A DNA stretch of 64,000 bases, taken from the NCBI GenBank assembly GCA_014584705.1, contig JACTMJ010000006.1, positions 62,001 to 126,000 of the forward strand, in the 5' to 3' direction. Both the position numbers and the translations under genes were made by a program. Position 1 is the first letter of the stretch. Each line of letters starts with the position of its first letter. Under the pieces are notes generated by a model that saw only the letters and a program-made list of their open reading frames with translations, searched no databases and was not told where the DNA came from. The DNA is from Acidobacteriota bacterium. GTDB lineage: Bacteria; Acidobacteriota; Terriglobia; Bryobacterales; Bryobacteraceae. This document shows positions 17,978 to 27,213 of this stretch, piece by piece.

Positions 17978-18211
17978 TCAGGATTTCTTCACCGGCTCCG
18001 GCAGATCGTAGGCCGTGCATTCGGAAACGAACCCATGCCGCTTATGACTGCCATCGCAAAACGGCTTCTTCTCCGAATGGCCGCAGCGGCACAAACTGAT
18101 CCGCTCGCGTCCCCCCAAGCCATACTCACGTCCGGACTCGTCATGAAGACTGAAATCCCCCTCGATACGAATCGAGCCGTTGTTTTGAATCGTCACCCTG
18201 GTAGCAGCCAT
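17978..18211 (-). CDS. CDGSH iron-sulfur domain protein
   Basis: A 77-residue small protein with one CDGSH motif. The [2Fe-2S] ligands Cys41, Cys43, Cys52 and His56 lie in LCRCGHSEKKPFCDGSH, which matches C-x-C-x2-S-x3-P-x-C-D-G-S-H. The N-terminal strands (RVTIQNNGSIRIEGDF) resemble the bacterial versions that carry extra beta structure before the cluster. Such proteins are thought to transfer electrons or clusters; a specific partner is unknown. It is convergent with hpt, with 16 bases between the stops. Confidence 0.93.
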   Translation of the reverse strand: MAATRVTIQNNGSIRIEGDFSLHDESGREYGLGGRERISLCRCGHSEKKPFCDGSHKRHGFVSECTAYDLPEPVKKS

Positions 18212-18694
18212 TGTCGAAGCATGGTAGCACAGGAGCGCCCGGTTCTCCCAGCCTTCGCGGCGCGCTTCGGTCTGGCTATCCGTGCCCTGGGGAAATCACG
18301 CTCGGCGGGTAACCACCGCCTTCCGCTGAACGCCTAAATCAATGTTGAGTCTCGATTTCCGACGTCGCATCAGTGGAAGTGCGCTCTCACGCCAGGGCCG
18401 CTACGCTCGTTGAATGTGTATCCGCTAAGTTTGGGTTCGTTCTGTAATTTTGCCCAACTCCCTGCTTTTTTAAGGGGTTGCAACTCTGGTCCCCAGGCGG
18501 GCGTTCCGGCTGGAAGCTTGCTCTAACCCTGAATCGGAAGAACGCCCGGAATCTGGGTTCGTTCCGCAAAAGGGCGGCTCATTGCGGAATCCGAAACTTT
18601 CCGGAACGGGAGCGGTGCTCGAACTTGTTGGAGATTCGCGCCTGATTTCACGGGCAGCGAAATTAAGCTCATCTCTCATCGGAGAATTATTCAG
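18212..18694. other. Gap with an 11-bp direct repeat (possible interspersed-repeat remnant)
   Basis: About 480 bases with no convincing gene. The 11-mer TGGGTTCGTTC occurs at 18432-18442 and 18554-18564. Around the copies are AT-rich and GC-rich blocks, including a run of six T's and an 8-bp inverted pair (GGGCGTTC / GAACGCCC) with a loop of about 35 bases. The texture differs from flanking DNA and resembles decayed intergenic repeats. The promoter of the efflux operon should lie at the right end but no clear hexamers were found. Confidence 0.4.
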
Positions 18695-20020
18695 GTGTCA
18701 TCTTCAGTCAAAACAATCCTCGCCATCCTGGTGCTTGCGGGCGCGGGGGCGGGCTTTTATTTTTACGGACAACGCGGACCCGCGGCTACCGAAACCAAGG
18801 GAAAAGCCGGGGGCCCCAGCGATGTGCGCACCGTGACCGTGGAAACCACGGAAAGCCGGATGGGCCAGATCCGGGAACGGCTGGCGCTCACCGGCGCTCT
18901 GAAACCCAAGGAACAGGTGGACGTCACGCCCAAGGCCGCCGGGCGCGTGGTTCGGCTGCTCGTGAATGTGGGAGACACCGTCGGCAAGGACACGCTCATC
19001 GCCGAATTGGAAGACGACGAATTGCAGCAGCAGGTGAACCGAGCCAAGGCGTCCATCAACGTCGCCGGAGCCTCGCTGTCGCAGCGGGAAGCGGAGTTGG
19101 CCAACGCCAAGCTGAACCTTCAGCGGGCGGAAACGCTGTTGAAGGACGGCCTGATTCCCCGCCAGCAGTTTGAAACGGAAAAGACCTCCGTGCAGGTGCT
19201 CGAGGCCCAGGTGGAACTGGCCCGCGCACAGCAGAAACAGGCCGAAGCGGAATTGCGGGAACTGCTCATCCGTTTGGAGCAAACCAAGGTCTATTCCCCG
19301 ATCCACGGCCAGGTTTCCATGCGCAATGTGGACGTGGGCGCGCTCGTCGGGCCGTCTACGCCCATCGTGCAGATTGTGAATATCAAGACCCTGGTGACCT
19401 CCACGTCCGTCCCGGAATCGGATGTTGCCAAAATGCGCATTGGAACGGGAGCAACCATTCGCGTGGACGCCATGCCGGACCAGCCCTTCGCCGGCCGGGT
19501 CGCGCGTATCAGCCCCGTGCTCGACCCATCCACCCGTTCCGCCACGGTTGAGATCGAGATCCCGAACCCCAACATGCAGCTTCGAGCGGAAATGTTCGTG
19601 CGCGTCGAAATGAACCTGGAATCGAGCCGCGAGGCGGTGATTATCCCGCGCCAGAGCCTCGTCTATCGCGGCGATTCCGCCGGGGTGTATGTCGTGGACC
19701 GCGGCAAACAGACCTTCCGGTTTATTGAGACCGGTTTGACCCAGGAGGATCATGTCGAGGTTCTTTCGAATCTCACCCCGGGAACCGTAGTCGTGGCCAA
19801 GGGCGCCTCGATGCTTCGCGAAGGCGACATCATGAAAATCGTGGCGGGCCCCGGCGCGAACGGAGAAAAGAGGGGAACCCGGGCGGAAGCGGAGGGAGCG
19901 GCTCCCAAGGTTGCACCCGTGCAAGGCAGCGGCGGGCGCACGTCTACCCGGTCCGACTCACCCCGGCCGACCATGCAAGCGCAGCGCCTTTCCGGGGAGG
20001 GCGCGGGCTCCGGCCAATAG
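18695..20020 (+). CDS. RND efflux periplasmic adaptor (membrane fusion protein)
   Basis: A 441-residue HlyD/AcrA-type adaptor that bridges the inner-membrane pump and an outer-membrane channel. A short N-terminal hydrophobic segment (residues about 6-22) acts as anchor or signal. The biotinyl-lipoyl half-motifs AAGRVVRLLVNVGDTV and VYSPIHGQVSMRNVDVGALV flank a coiled-coil hairpin of about 100 residues rich in Ala, Gln and Glu. A beta-barrel domain (TSTSVPESDVAKM through VARISPVLDPSTRSATVEIEI) and a membrane-proximal domain follow. The C-terminal 50 residues are low-complexity Gly/Ser/Arg/Pro. The start is GTG at 18695. The pump gene follows 78 bases downstream, so the two form one transcription unit. 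Confidence 0.93.
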   Translation: MSSSVKTILAILVLAGAGAGFYFYGQRGPAATETKGKAGGPSDVRTVTVETTESRMGQIRERLALTGALKPKEQVDVTPKAAGRVVRLLVNVGDTVGKDTLIAELEDDELQQQVNRAKASINVAGASLSQREAELANAKLNLQRAETLLKDGLIPRQQFETEKTSVQVLEAQVELARAQQKQAEAELRELLIRLEQTKVYSPIHGQVSMRNVDVGALVGPSTPIVQIVNIKTLVTSTSVPESDVAKMRIGTGATIRVDAMPDQPFAGRVARISPVLDPSTRSATVEIEIPNPNMQLRAEMFVRVEMNLESSREAVIIPRQSLVYRGDSAGVYVVDRGKQTFRFIETGLTQEDHVEVLSNLTPGTVVVAKGASMLREGDIMKIVAGPGANGEKRGTRAEAEGAAPKVAPVQGSGGRTSTRSDSPRPTMQAQRLSGEGAGSGQ

Positions 20021-20098
20021 CTGCTTCGCCGGCCATGAACCGAAACGCATCCGGGTGGACATTCCCGGTTTTGGATTGATCAGTTTACGGGCAAACGT

Positions 20099-23000
20099 AT
20101 GAACCTACCTGCATTTTCCATTCGACGGCCGGTGACCGTCACCATGGTCACGCTGATCGCGATGCTGCTGGGCGCGGTCGCGTTCATCAATATCCCGGTG
20201 GACCTGATGCCGGAGACCGAGTATCCCACGCTGACGGTCTCCGTGAGCTATCCGGGCGTCGGCCCGCAGGAAATGGAGAATCTGATTGCGCGCCCGCTGG
20301 AACAGGCGCTCAGCTCCACGCCTGGCGTCGAGGAGATTACAGCCTCCGCGAGCGAGGGTAGCGCCAGCGTGCGGGTCTCCTTCACGTACGGCACCAATCT
20401 CGATGAAGCCGCCAACGAAGTGCGCTCCCGCATTGACCGGCGGCGCAGCAGCCTTCCCGAGGACGCCCAACCGCCCGTTCTCTACAAGTTTGACGTTTCC
20501 CAGTTTCCGATCATGTTCCTCACCGCCGCGTCCGACAAGATGTCCGGCAAGGAACTCCGCTTCTTCGTTGAAAAGAACATCCAGTATCGCCTGGAGCGCG
20601 TGCCGGGCGTGGCAGAGATTCGCGTACGCGGCGGATTGAGACGGCAGATCCAGGTGAACCTCGACCTTAAGAAGATCCGCGCGCTCAATCTCTCTCTGAA
20701 CCAGATCGTCAACACCCTCCGCTCGGAGAACCTCAACCTGCCCGTGGGGCCGGTGATGGAAGGCAAATACGAACTGCTGGTTCGTACCCAGGGCGAGTTC
20801 AAGAGCCTGGAACAGATCCGGGGCGTGGTAATCGCCAGCCGGGGCGGCGTGCCGATCTACCTCAAGGAAGTGGCAACGGTCGAGGACGGGAACGAAGACA
20901 TCCGCGGCATGATCAGCCAGGATGGCTCTCCCGCCGTCCGCATCTTCATCAACAAGCAATCGGGCGCCAACACGATCGCCGTTTCGAAAGCCGTCAAGGA
21001 AGAGATGGCGCGCATCGCGAAGGACTACCCGGACTTCAAGATGTCCACCACGCTCGATAGCGCGGAGTTCATCCAGGCATCCATCGATAACGTGAAAGAT
21101 TCCGCCATCCAGGGCGGCGGCTTGGCGGTGCTCGTTCTGCTGCTCTTCCTGCGCAATGTGCTCAGCACGATGGTGATTGGCGTGGCGATTCCGATTGCCG
21201 TGATCTCCACGTTCGCGCTGATGTATTTTTACGGGTTCACGCTCAATATCGTGTCTTTCGGCGGCTTGGCGCTCGGTATCGGCATGCTCGTCGATAACTC
21301 CATCGTGGTGCTGGAGAATATCTATCGCCACATGGAGATGGGGAAGACGAGGCTACAGGCCTCGCTCGAAGGCAGCCGGGAAGTGGCGGGCGCGATCACC
21401 TCTTCGACGCTCACGACGGTGGCCGTGTTCGTACCGGTCCTGTTCAGCCAGGGCATGTCCACACAAACTTTTAAGCAGTTGGCGGTGGTGGTGAGTTTCT
21501 CGCTTGCCGCGTCCCTAGTGGTGGCGCTCACCATCGTGCCGATGATGTCGTCGAAGTTTCTCACCTCGTCGCATCATCTGGACAATCGTCCCGGCCTGCT
21601 GGGCTCGCTTTACCGTTTCGCCGGTCTAGTTCCGGAATCGATGTCGCGTACCTACGGCAATGTGCTCCGCTGGGCGCTTGCTCACAAGGCGACGGTGGTC
21701 CTCTCCGCTGTGCTTTGCCTCGGCGTCAGCGTCTACCTGGGCAGCAAGCTTGGATTTGAGCTTCAGCCGGAACTCGATGAGGGTGAATTGGGCGTCGACG
21801 TCGAGCTGGAGCCCGGAACGCGCGTGGCCGAAACGGATGCCATCATGCAACGACTGCGCAAGATCGTCGTTGCCAATGTTCCGGAGTTGAAGAACATCCT
21901 CATTGAAAGTGGCTCCGATGGCGGAGGCTTCCGCAGCGGCGGACAAAACCGCGGGGAGATGCGGATCACACTGGTTCCTCGCAGCGAGCGCACACGCAGC
22001 GCTCCGGAGATCCTTGATGCCATTCGCCCCCTGATGCAGGTGGAACCGGGAATGCGCGTGCAGTCGCGCCTGCGCGGGAGCTTCGTGAATCGTCTCTCGC
22101 GCGGCTTCGGGGAGGGAGACCGGCTGGCCGTGGAAATTCGCGGGTATGACCTCGATGTGCTCAATGATCTTGGCACGAAGGTGCTCGAAGCGATGAGCCG
22201 CGTGCGCGGCGCCGCGGGTCCACGGATTGCGGTTCCTCCCGGCAACCCGGAGATGGTGATTCGCGTGGACCGCGCGAAGGCGTCGAGCCTCGGCCTGAAC
22301 GTCGCGGACGTCGCTCAGACCATGGAAACGGCAATTGGGGGCCGGCAGGCAACCATGTTCCGGCAGGACGGCGACGAGTTCAACATCCTCGTTCGACTTC
22401 AGGAATCGGATCGCCTCGATCTGGCCCAACTGCGGCAAATTCCGCTGACGACACCGAGCGGAATGGTGATTCCCGCCGGCTCGGTGGTGAACCTCCAGCG
22501 CCGCGAGGGACCCTCCCAGATTCAACGCAAGAATCAGCAGCGGATTCTCACGGTCTCCGCCGCGCTCCAGAAGCGGGACCTGGGCAGCACCGTCCGGGAT
22601 CTCGACGCGGAACTGCGCAAGATCGATCTGCCGGACGGCTACTCCTTCAACTACGGCGCGGAATACGAGGAGCAGGAAGAAGCCTTCCAGCAAATGCTGA
22701 TCGCCATGATCCTTGCGATCACGCTCGTATACATGGTGATGGCCGCCCAGTTTGAATCGCTGCGGGATCCCTTCATCATTCTGTTCTCGATTCCCGTGGC
22801 AGCCATCGGCGTGGTGCTTATCCTGCTTCTCACCAACACGTCGGTCACTATCCAGGCGCTGCTCGGTATGGTGGTGCTTGTCGGTATCGTCGTCAACAAC
22901 GCGATTGTCCTGGTGGACTACGCGAACCAGTTGCGGCGAGACCACGGCATGAAGCTCTACGAATCCGTCATTCACGCGGGAGAGGACCGGCTGCGTCCCA

Positions 23001-23251
23001 TCATCATGACGACGGCAACCACCGTTCTCGGCCTGGTGCCCATGGCGATCGGGATCGGCGAAGGCGCGGAATTGCAAGCGCCGCTCGCGCGCGTCATTAT
23101 CGGCGGGTTGACGGCATCCACCATGATTACCCTGGTGCTGATTCCGGTGCTCTACATGCTGTTTGAGCAATACTCCGAACGCGCCAAGGAGCGGGCGGAA
23201 GCGCGCCAGAAGAAACTGGAACCGCAGACCTCTCCGGCTTCGGGCGATTAG
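20099..23251 (+). CDS. RND efflux pump, inner-membrane transporter (AcrB/HAE family)
   Basis: A 1050-residue proton-driven exporter. The N-terminus [24 protein letters not shown] is the first transmembrane helix, followed by the porter domain ([24 protein letters not shown]). Helices 4 and 10 carry the proton-relay residues: [22 protein letters not shown] contains the paired acidic residue of helix 4, and [22 protein letters not shown] is the matching region of the second half. The internal duplication is intact. Substrate range cannot be read from the sequence; no TolC-like or regulator gene is adjacent. A strong terminator follows. Confidence 0.95.
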   Translation: MNLPAFSIRRPVTVTMVTLIAMLLGAVAFINIPVDLMPETEYPTLTVSVSYPGVGPQEMENLIARPLEQALSSTPGVEEITASASEGSASVRVSFTYGTNLDEAANEVRSRIDRRRSSLPEDAQPPVLYKFDVSQFPIMFLTAASDKMSGKELRFFVEKNIQYRLERVPGVAEIRVRGGLRRQIQVNLDLKKIRALNLSLNQIVNTLRSENLNLPVGPVMEGKYELLVRTQGEFKSLEQIRGVVIASRGGVPIYLKEVATVEDGNEDIRGMISQDGSPAVRIFINKQSGANTIAVSKAVKEEMARIAKDYPDFKMSTTLDSAEFIQASIDNVKDSAIQGGGLAVLVLLLFLRNVLSTMVIGVAIPIAVISTFALMYFYGFTLNIVSFGGLALGIGMLVDNSIVVLENIYRHMEMGKTRLQASLEGSREVAGAITSSTLTTVAVFVPVLFSQGMSTQTFKQLAVVVSFSLAASLVVALTIVPMMSSKFLTSSHHLDNRPGLLGSLYRFAGLVPESMSRTYGNVLRWALAHKATVVLSAVLCLGVSVYLGSKLGFELQPELDEGELGVDVELEPGTRVAETDAIMQRLRKIVVANVPELKNILIESGSDGGGFRSGGQNRGEMRITLVPRSERTRSAPEILDAIRPLMQVEPGMRVQSRLRGSFVNRLSRGFGEGDRLAVEIRGYDLDVLNDLGTKVLEAMSRVRGAAGPRIAVPPGNPEMVIRVDRAKASSLGLNVADVAQTMETAIGGRQATMFRQDGDEFNILVRLQESDRLDLAQLRQIPLTTPSGMVIPAGSVVNLQRREGPSQIQRKNQQRILTVSAALQKRDLGSTVRDLDAELRKIDLPDGYSFNYGAEYEEQEEAFQQMLIAMILAITLVYMVMAAQFESLRDPFIILFSIPVAAIGVVLILLLTNTSVTIQALLGMVVLVGIVVNNAIVLVDYANQLRRDHGMKLYESVIHAGEDRLRPIIMTTATTVLGLVPMAIGIGEGAELQAPLARVIIGGLTASTMITLVLIPVLYMLFEQYSERAKERAEARQKKLEPQTSPASGD

Positions 23252-23275
23252 GTCCGCGCCGCAAATCAAACCGCG

Positions 23276-23307
23276 AAAAAGCCCGGCTGGAATGGCCGGG
23301 CTTTTTG
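23276..23307 (+). terminator. Intrinsic terminator, probably bidirectional
   Basis: An 8-bp GC-rich stem (GCCCGGCT / GGCCGGGC region) is bordered by A5 on the left and T5 on the right. It lies 25 bases after the RND pump stop and 20 bases before the stop of the convergent deoxyhypusine synthase-like gene. The symmetric A/T flanks suit termination from both directions. Confidence 0.88.
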
Positions 23308-23327
23308 CTTGAAATGGATCCGTTCGT

Positions 23328-24605
23328 CTATGCCCCCAACGGGTATTCGAGCGTTTCGAGCAGCCACTCCCCGTTCGCTTTCACCGCATCGAGCAGCGTG
23401 GCCGTGAGCGCTTCACGCTTCTCGAAGAGGCGGTAGCCGCCCGGCTCGCGCAGGTAGCCCTTCGCCCGAGGGTCTTCGGCAACCGCCGCATCGAAGCCGA
23501 TCTCGGCAGCCCTCGCGGCATGGCGGGCGCGGTTTTCGAGAAGCGCCTTCACGAGAAACGGCATCAGCATCGAGTAATCCGCCTGCATGCTTTCGGTGGA
23601 CTGCACGAACGTGTCCTTATCCACCTTTCCCCAGGTGACCGCCTCCGCGGGCGGGCAGGACGAGAGGCTGCCGTCGGTAATCGGTGCGGTAACGATCTGC
23701 ACATCGAACTCGTAGCCGCGCACCTCCGGCAATCCGAGCACCTGCCCCAGCGCCGGTTCCGGCTGCAAGTTGTAATTCTTCGGCACTCCGCCGCCGAGAA
23801 CCCATGCGCCCAGCGCGTAGGGTTCATTGTCGAAGAGCCCCCAGCGGTGGTAGGCGCAGGCCTCGAACACTTCCGCATGCAAGTCAAGGTCAAAGCCATG
23901 CCGGGGAACCAGGCCCGCCTCGCGCATCGCCCACAGCTTCATCGAATTCAGGAAGACGCTGCCGTCGCCGGGCGCCCCCACGAATACCGGTATCGCCAGC
24001 CGGTGGCAGGTGGAGAGCAACCCTGGCGGCACGCCATTACGCCGCTCCTGACGACCGAACCAGGCACCCAGGCGGTGCCGTAACTCCGTACCGGTCATCT
24101 TGTGCTGAAACTCATCGAGAGCAAGCAGCGCGGTGATGAAGCGATCCTGATCCAGCAGCACGTCTTCATCGAAGGCCATGTCGGTGACGCGGATGGTACG
24201 GTCGTCGCGCAGGGCCGCATCGTCCCCGAAGATGGGCACTTCAAAGATGGGGTCTTCGAGGTGCCGCTCCAGGCTGCGGTGGCCGTCGTGATAACAAACC
24301 GCATCGGTGGTGGAGAGGTAGGCGATCCAGCCCGTTTCGAGCAGCGGAATGAGCCATGTCTGATGCTGACCGGAAACCGTCACCGGCCCGGCGATGGACA
24401 TGGTAAGCGGACAACCCGCGCCAATCGCCCGGTCCAGAATCGTGTAGATCCGCCGCAAGTACGCACCGCCGAACGCAGGCAGGCAATGCCGGAACAACTC
24501 GTCGAACGTGGATACTTCATCCACCCGCTTTACGCGCACGGCGGGGCCGCGCTTTGGAACGACCGGATCATCCGGCGGAGGGGAGCACTGTGAAGGAACA
24601 GACAT
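23328..24605 (-). CDS. Deoxyhypusine synthase-like protein
   Basis: A 425-residue NAD-dependent enzyme of the deoxyhypusine synthase fold. In eukaryotes and archaea this enzyme moves the aminobutyl group of spermidine onto eIF5A; bacteria have no eIF5A substrate, and the characterised bacterial relatives make homospermidine or act elsewhere in polyamine metabolism. The signature segments are LGGGVPKNYNLQ (about residues 270-281) and PAEAVTWGKVDKDTFVQS, which keeps the catalytic Lys (K327 here) of the EAVSWGK motif. The N-terminal SIAGPVTVSGQ and DGHRSLERHLEDPIFEVP regions fit the NAD and substrate half. The true substrate is unknown. It stands alone between two terminators. Confidence 0.82.
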   Translation of the reverse strand: MSVPSQCSPPPDDPVVPKRGPAVRVKRVDEVSTFDELFRHCLPAFGGAYLRRIYTILDRAIGAGCPLTMSIAGPVTVSGQHQTWLIPLLETGWIAYLSTTDAVCYHDGHRSLERHLEDPIFEVPIFGDDAALRDDRTIRVTDMAFDEDVLLDQDRFITALLALDEFQHKMTGTELRHRLGAWFGRQERRNGVPPGLLSTCHRLAIPVFVGAPGDGSVFLNSMKLWAMREAGLVPRHGFDLDLHAEVFEACAYHRWGLFDNEPYALGAWVLGGGVPKNYNLQPEPALGQVLGLPEVRGYEFDVQIVTAPITDGSLSSCPPAEAVTWGKVDKDTFVQSTESMQADYSMLMPFLVKALLENRARHAARAAEIGFDAAVAEDPRAKGYLREPGGYRLFEKREALTATLLDAVKANGEWLLETLEYPLGA

Positions 24606-24692
24606 ACATTCCCGAAGCTAGCACGAAAACACCCACCGGTTCCGCCGTTCCGGCGCGAGGATGTGGCACCAAGCCGTAGTGGCCGGCGAAAG

Positions 24693-24730
24693 AAAAGCGC
24701 CCCACGGCCGCGGAGCCACGGGGCGCTTTC
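24693..24730 (-). terminator. Terminator of the coaD-aspC transcription unit
   Basis: A 10-bp stem (AAAGCGCCCC at 24694-24703 with GGGGCGCTTT at 24720-24729) and a 16-base loop. Read on the minus strand it is followed by TTTTCTTT. It begins 47 bases after the aminotransferase stop. Confidence 0.8.
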
Positions 24731-24776
24731 GAATCGCGGAGCGCGAACCGCCCGTCCGTGCGCGGGCAGCCGGACG

Positions 24777-25964
24777 TTAGGCCAGGCCGCGCATGAACTG
24801 GTCAATCCGGTCGAGGCCGCGCTCCAACTCCGACATCGACGTCGCGTAGGAAATGCGCAGGTACTCGTCCGTACCGAAAGCCGCGCCGGGGACGGCCGCT
24901 ACCGACGCCTTCTCGAGCAGTTGCTCGGCGAAGTCGAGCGAATTCTGAATACCCCCCTTGCCGAATGCGGAGGAGATGTTCGGATAGGCGTAGAACGCGC
25001 CCTTCGGCATCGCGCAGGTGACGCCCGGAATCGTGTTCAGGCGCGCAACCACAAAATCCCGCCGCCGCTTGTATTCCGCCAGCATCACCTGGATCGACCC
25101 CTGCGGCCCGGTGAGCGCTTCCACCGCCGCCTTCTGCGCCACCGAGGTGGGGTTGGAAGTCGACTGGCTCTGCAGTGTTCCCATTGCCTTGGCGATTGGC
25201 GCCGGTGAGAGCGTGAACCCGATGCGCCAGCCGGTCATCGCATAATTCTTCGAGAGCGAACCGGACACGATCACCGTGTTCTTGGCTTCCGGGAAGGCCG
25301 CCGCCGAATACGGCTTGCCGTCATAGACCAACTGGCTGTAGCACTCGTCGGTGAGCACATAGATCCCCTTGCGGTTCGCGAGGTCCACGATGCGGGCAAA
25401 TTCTTCCTGGGCCAGCACGGCTCCCGTGGGATTGTTCGGCGAGTTCACGATGACCAGTTTCGTCTTCGGCGTCACCGCTTTCTCGATCATCGCGGCAGTC
25501 ACCTCGAAGCCGTCCGCCTCGCGGGTTTCGACGAACACGCTCTTGCCCTGGGAATATGCCACCACATCGGCATACGTCACCCAGTAGGGAGACGGGATGA
25601 CCACTTCATCGCCGGGGTTAATCAGAATCTGCATCAGATTGAAGATGGAGTGCTTTCCGCCCACGCTAATGCAGCACTCTCCCGGAGCGTAGCCGGTTCC
25701 GAAATCGATGCGATGCCGCTCGCATACGGCCTTCTTCAGTTCGAGCGTGCCCGACGCGGCCGTGTAGCGGGTAAAGTTGTTTTCAATCGCTGTCTCAGCC
25801 GCCTTCTTGATGTTGTCCGGGGTGGGGAAATCCGGCTCTCCGGCTCCGAACACAATCACATCCACACCTTCGGCCTTCAGTTTGTCGGCGGCCGCGGACA
25901 CCTTCATCGTGGAACTCTCGCTGATCCACGACATTCTCTCCGCAAGGGAAATCGTCACTGGCAT
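24777..25964 (-). CDS. aspC: Aspartate aminotransferase (class I/II, type Ib)
   Basis: About 395 residues, PLP-dependent; it interconverts aspartate and 2-oxoglutarate with oxaloacetate and glutamate, and may also act on prephenate or aromatic substrates as some type Ib enzymes do. Diagnostic segments are GAGEPDFPTPDNIK, NSPNNPTGAVL with the conserved Asn of the cofactor site, the Asp-Tyr region TDECYSQLVYDG, and the Schiff-base Lys in SGSLSKNYAMTGWRIGF. The C-terminal Arg that binds the distal carboxylate is in EYLRISYATS. The ATG at 25964 gives the usual MPVTISLAERMSWISES start; the in-frame start at 26096 overlaps coaD and is rejected. coaD lies 52 bases upstream on the same strand, so the two are likely co-transcribed. 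Confidence 0.93.
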   Translation of the reverse strand: MPVTISLAERMSWISESSTMKVSAAADKLKAEGVDVIVFGAGEPDFPTPDNIKKAAETAIENNFTRYTAASGTLELKKAVCERHRIDFGTGYAPGECCISVGGKHSIFNLMQILINPGDEVVIPSPYWVTYADVVAYSQGKSVFVETREADGFEVTAAMIEKAVTPKTKLVIVNSPNNPTGAVLAQEEFARIVDLANRKGIYVLTDECYSQLVYDGKPYSAAAFPEAKNTVIVSGSLSKNYAMTGWRIGFTLSPAPIAKAMGTLQSQSTSNPTSVAQKAAVEALTGPQGSIQVMLAEYKRRRDFVVARLNTIPGVTCAMPKGAFYAYPNISSAFGKGGIQNSLDFAEQLLEKASVAAVPGAAFGTDEYLRISYATSMSELERGLDRIDQFMRGLA

Positions 25965-26016
25965 GTCTATCTGCCTGTCCTTTCTCAAATGAACCGGGTA
26001 ATCTTCGATGAAGCCT

Positions 26017-26520
26017 TCAGGCCTTCCCGATGCGCAGCCGCAGACGATCGAGCGTGGTCGGAGGCACCAGACCCGAAACATCTCCGCCCAGGGCAAAGAC
26101 CTCTTTCACCATCCGCGAACTGATAAAACTGTACGCCTCGCCCGCCAGCAGAAAAACCGTCTCCAGTTCCGGTTGCAGCCGCCGGTTCATCAGCGCCATC
26201 TGCAACTCGTATTCGTAGTCGGAAATGGCCCGGATTCCGCGGATGAGCACCGAAGCATTGCGGCTCTGGGCGTAGTTCACCAGCAGGCCTTCGAATGAGT
26301 CCACTTCGACGTTATCGAATCTCGAGCAGTTCTCCCGCAGCATCGCCATGCGCTCCTCCACGCTGAAGAGCGCGTGCTTGGAGGGATTCTCCACCACGGC
26401 CACCACCAGATTGTCGAACAGCCGGGCGGCCCGCGTGATGAGATCAATGTGCCCCAAGGTCAATGGATCAAACGAACCGGGATAGAGCGCTACCGCCTTC
26501 TGATGCCGTTGCATTTCCAC
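26017..26520 (-). CDS. coaD: Phosphopantetheine adenylyltransferase
   Basis: A 167-residue enzyme of the fourth step of coenzyme A synthesis (4'-phosphopantetheine plus ATP to dephospho-CoA). It has the nucleotidyltransferase motif PGSFDPLTLGHIDLI at about 14-28 with the TxGH catalytic pair, the LIRGIRAISDYEYELQMALMN segment near 94-114 and the C-terminal AYSFISSRMVKEV. A GTG at 26520 with GGGA 11 bases upstream is favoured; ATG at 26514 is an alternative that removes two residues. It is probably transcribed with aspC downstream. Confidence 0.96.
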   Translation of the reverse strand: MEMQRHQKAVALYPGSFDPLTLGHIDLITRAARLFDNLVVAVVENPSKHALFSVEERMAMLRENCSRFDNVEVDSFEGLLVNYAQSRNASVLIRGIRAISDYEYELQMALMNRRLQPELETVFLLAGEAYSFISSRMVKEVFALGGDVSGLVPPTTLDRLRLRIGKA

Positions 26521-27006
26521 GATGTTGGAGTTCCCTTCCGAATTGCGGCTCAGAGGCCCGACGGACGATGGAACTTTCAGTGTAACTTGAGCGGAAGCCC
26601 CGCTTGGGGCCGGGGTAAGAAAAAGGGCGGACGCGCGGAATCTCCGGCCGGGGAAACAAAAGTGCGGGCCGCCGGAAAGCCCTTCCGCCGGCCCGCGATT
26701 CAGGAGACGCTCTAGTGAGGAAGTGAACTCATTCCACCCTTGCCCCGGCGGAAAAAAGTCCTTCTACAGGGAGAAGCGCAAACACTCCCAAGTGAGGCGC
26801 AATTCGAGACAAGCCTGTCGCCGGAATTTCACAGTTGGATCCTTCGGCCTAGGGATTCGCGCCCTGATTCTATCCTCGCGTCTAAGTTGCCCTTCCCTTC
26901 GCCCCCAACTTGGGGGTGAGAATCAAAGCCGAGCAATCAGAAGTTGTAAACTTTCGATGGTAACCGAACGCCGATCACGAATCTCCTTCCAAATTCCGAG
27001 CTTCCC
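26521..27006. other. Divergent intergenic region with a near-perfect 14-bp hairpin
   Basis: About 490 bases between coaD and the secreted peptidase gene. The main structure is an inverted repeat at 26664-26677 and 26683-26696 (arm GCGGGCCGCCGGAA, one mismatch, five-base loop). Read on the minus strand it is followed by ACTTTTGTTT, like a terminator, yet no minus-strand gene lies upstream of it. No tRNA or open frame of quality was seen. Promoters for both divergent genes should be here. Confidence 0.45.
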
Positions 27007-27156
27007 ATGATCGAATCCATGCAGGGAATTTCGGTTCTTCCCCTATTCCTCCTTCCATTCGCACTGTGCGGATTGACCACCGCCCAGGAGCCATTCCGCG
27101 ACTTGGGAGTGGCTCACAACTTTACTGTGGAGCATGAAAAGCCGCAGTCGCTCTAG
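27007..27156 (+). pseudogene. Signal-peptide end of the secreted TIG/M15 protein, cut by an amber codon
   Basis: An ATG at 27007 opens a frame coding a signal peptide (LPLFLLPFALCGLTTAQ) and about 22 mature residues, then stops at TAG 27154-27156. The same frame reads on without interruption from 27157 to the stop at 29592. The TAG therefore splits what looks like one 861-codon gene. A single base change, a sequencing error or a read-through codon are all possible. Confidence 0.65.
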
Positions 27157-27213
27157 CTGCCATATTGGTCCGAGCGGGATCACCACCACGCAACGCTCCA
27201 CATTCGCAACGTC

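Noticed and set aside
18387..18569. 60-residue minus-strand open frame in the gap before the efflux operon
   Set aside because: It reads through the direct repeat copies, has unusual composition and no ribosome-binding site.
21626..23269. 547-residue minus-strand frame opposite the RND pump
   Set aside because: Rich in His, Arg and Gln in the pattern of an antisense high-GC frame; the pump gene explains the region.
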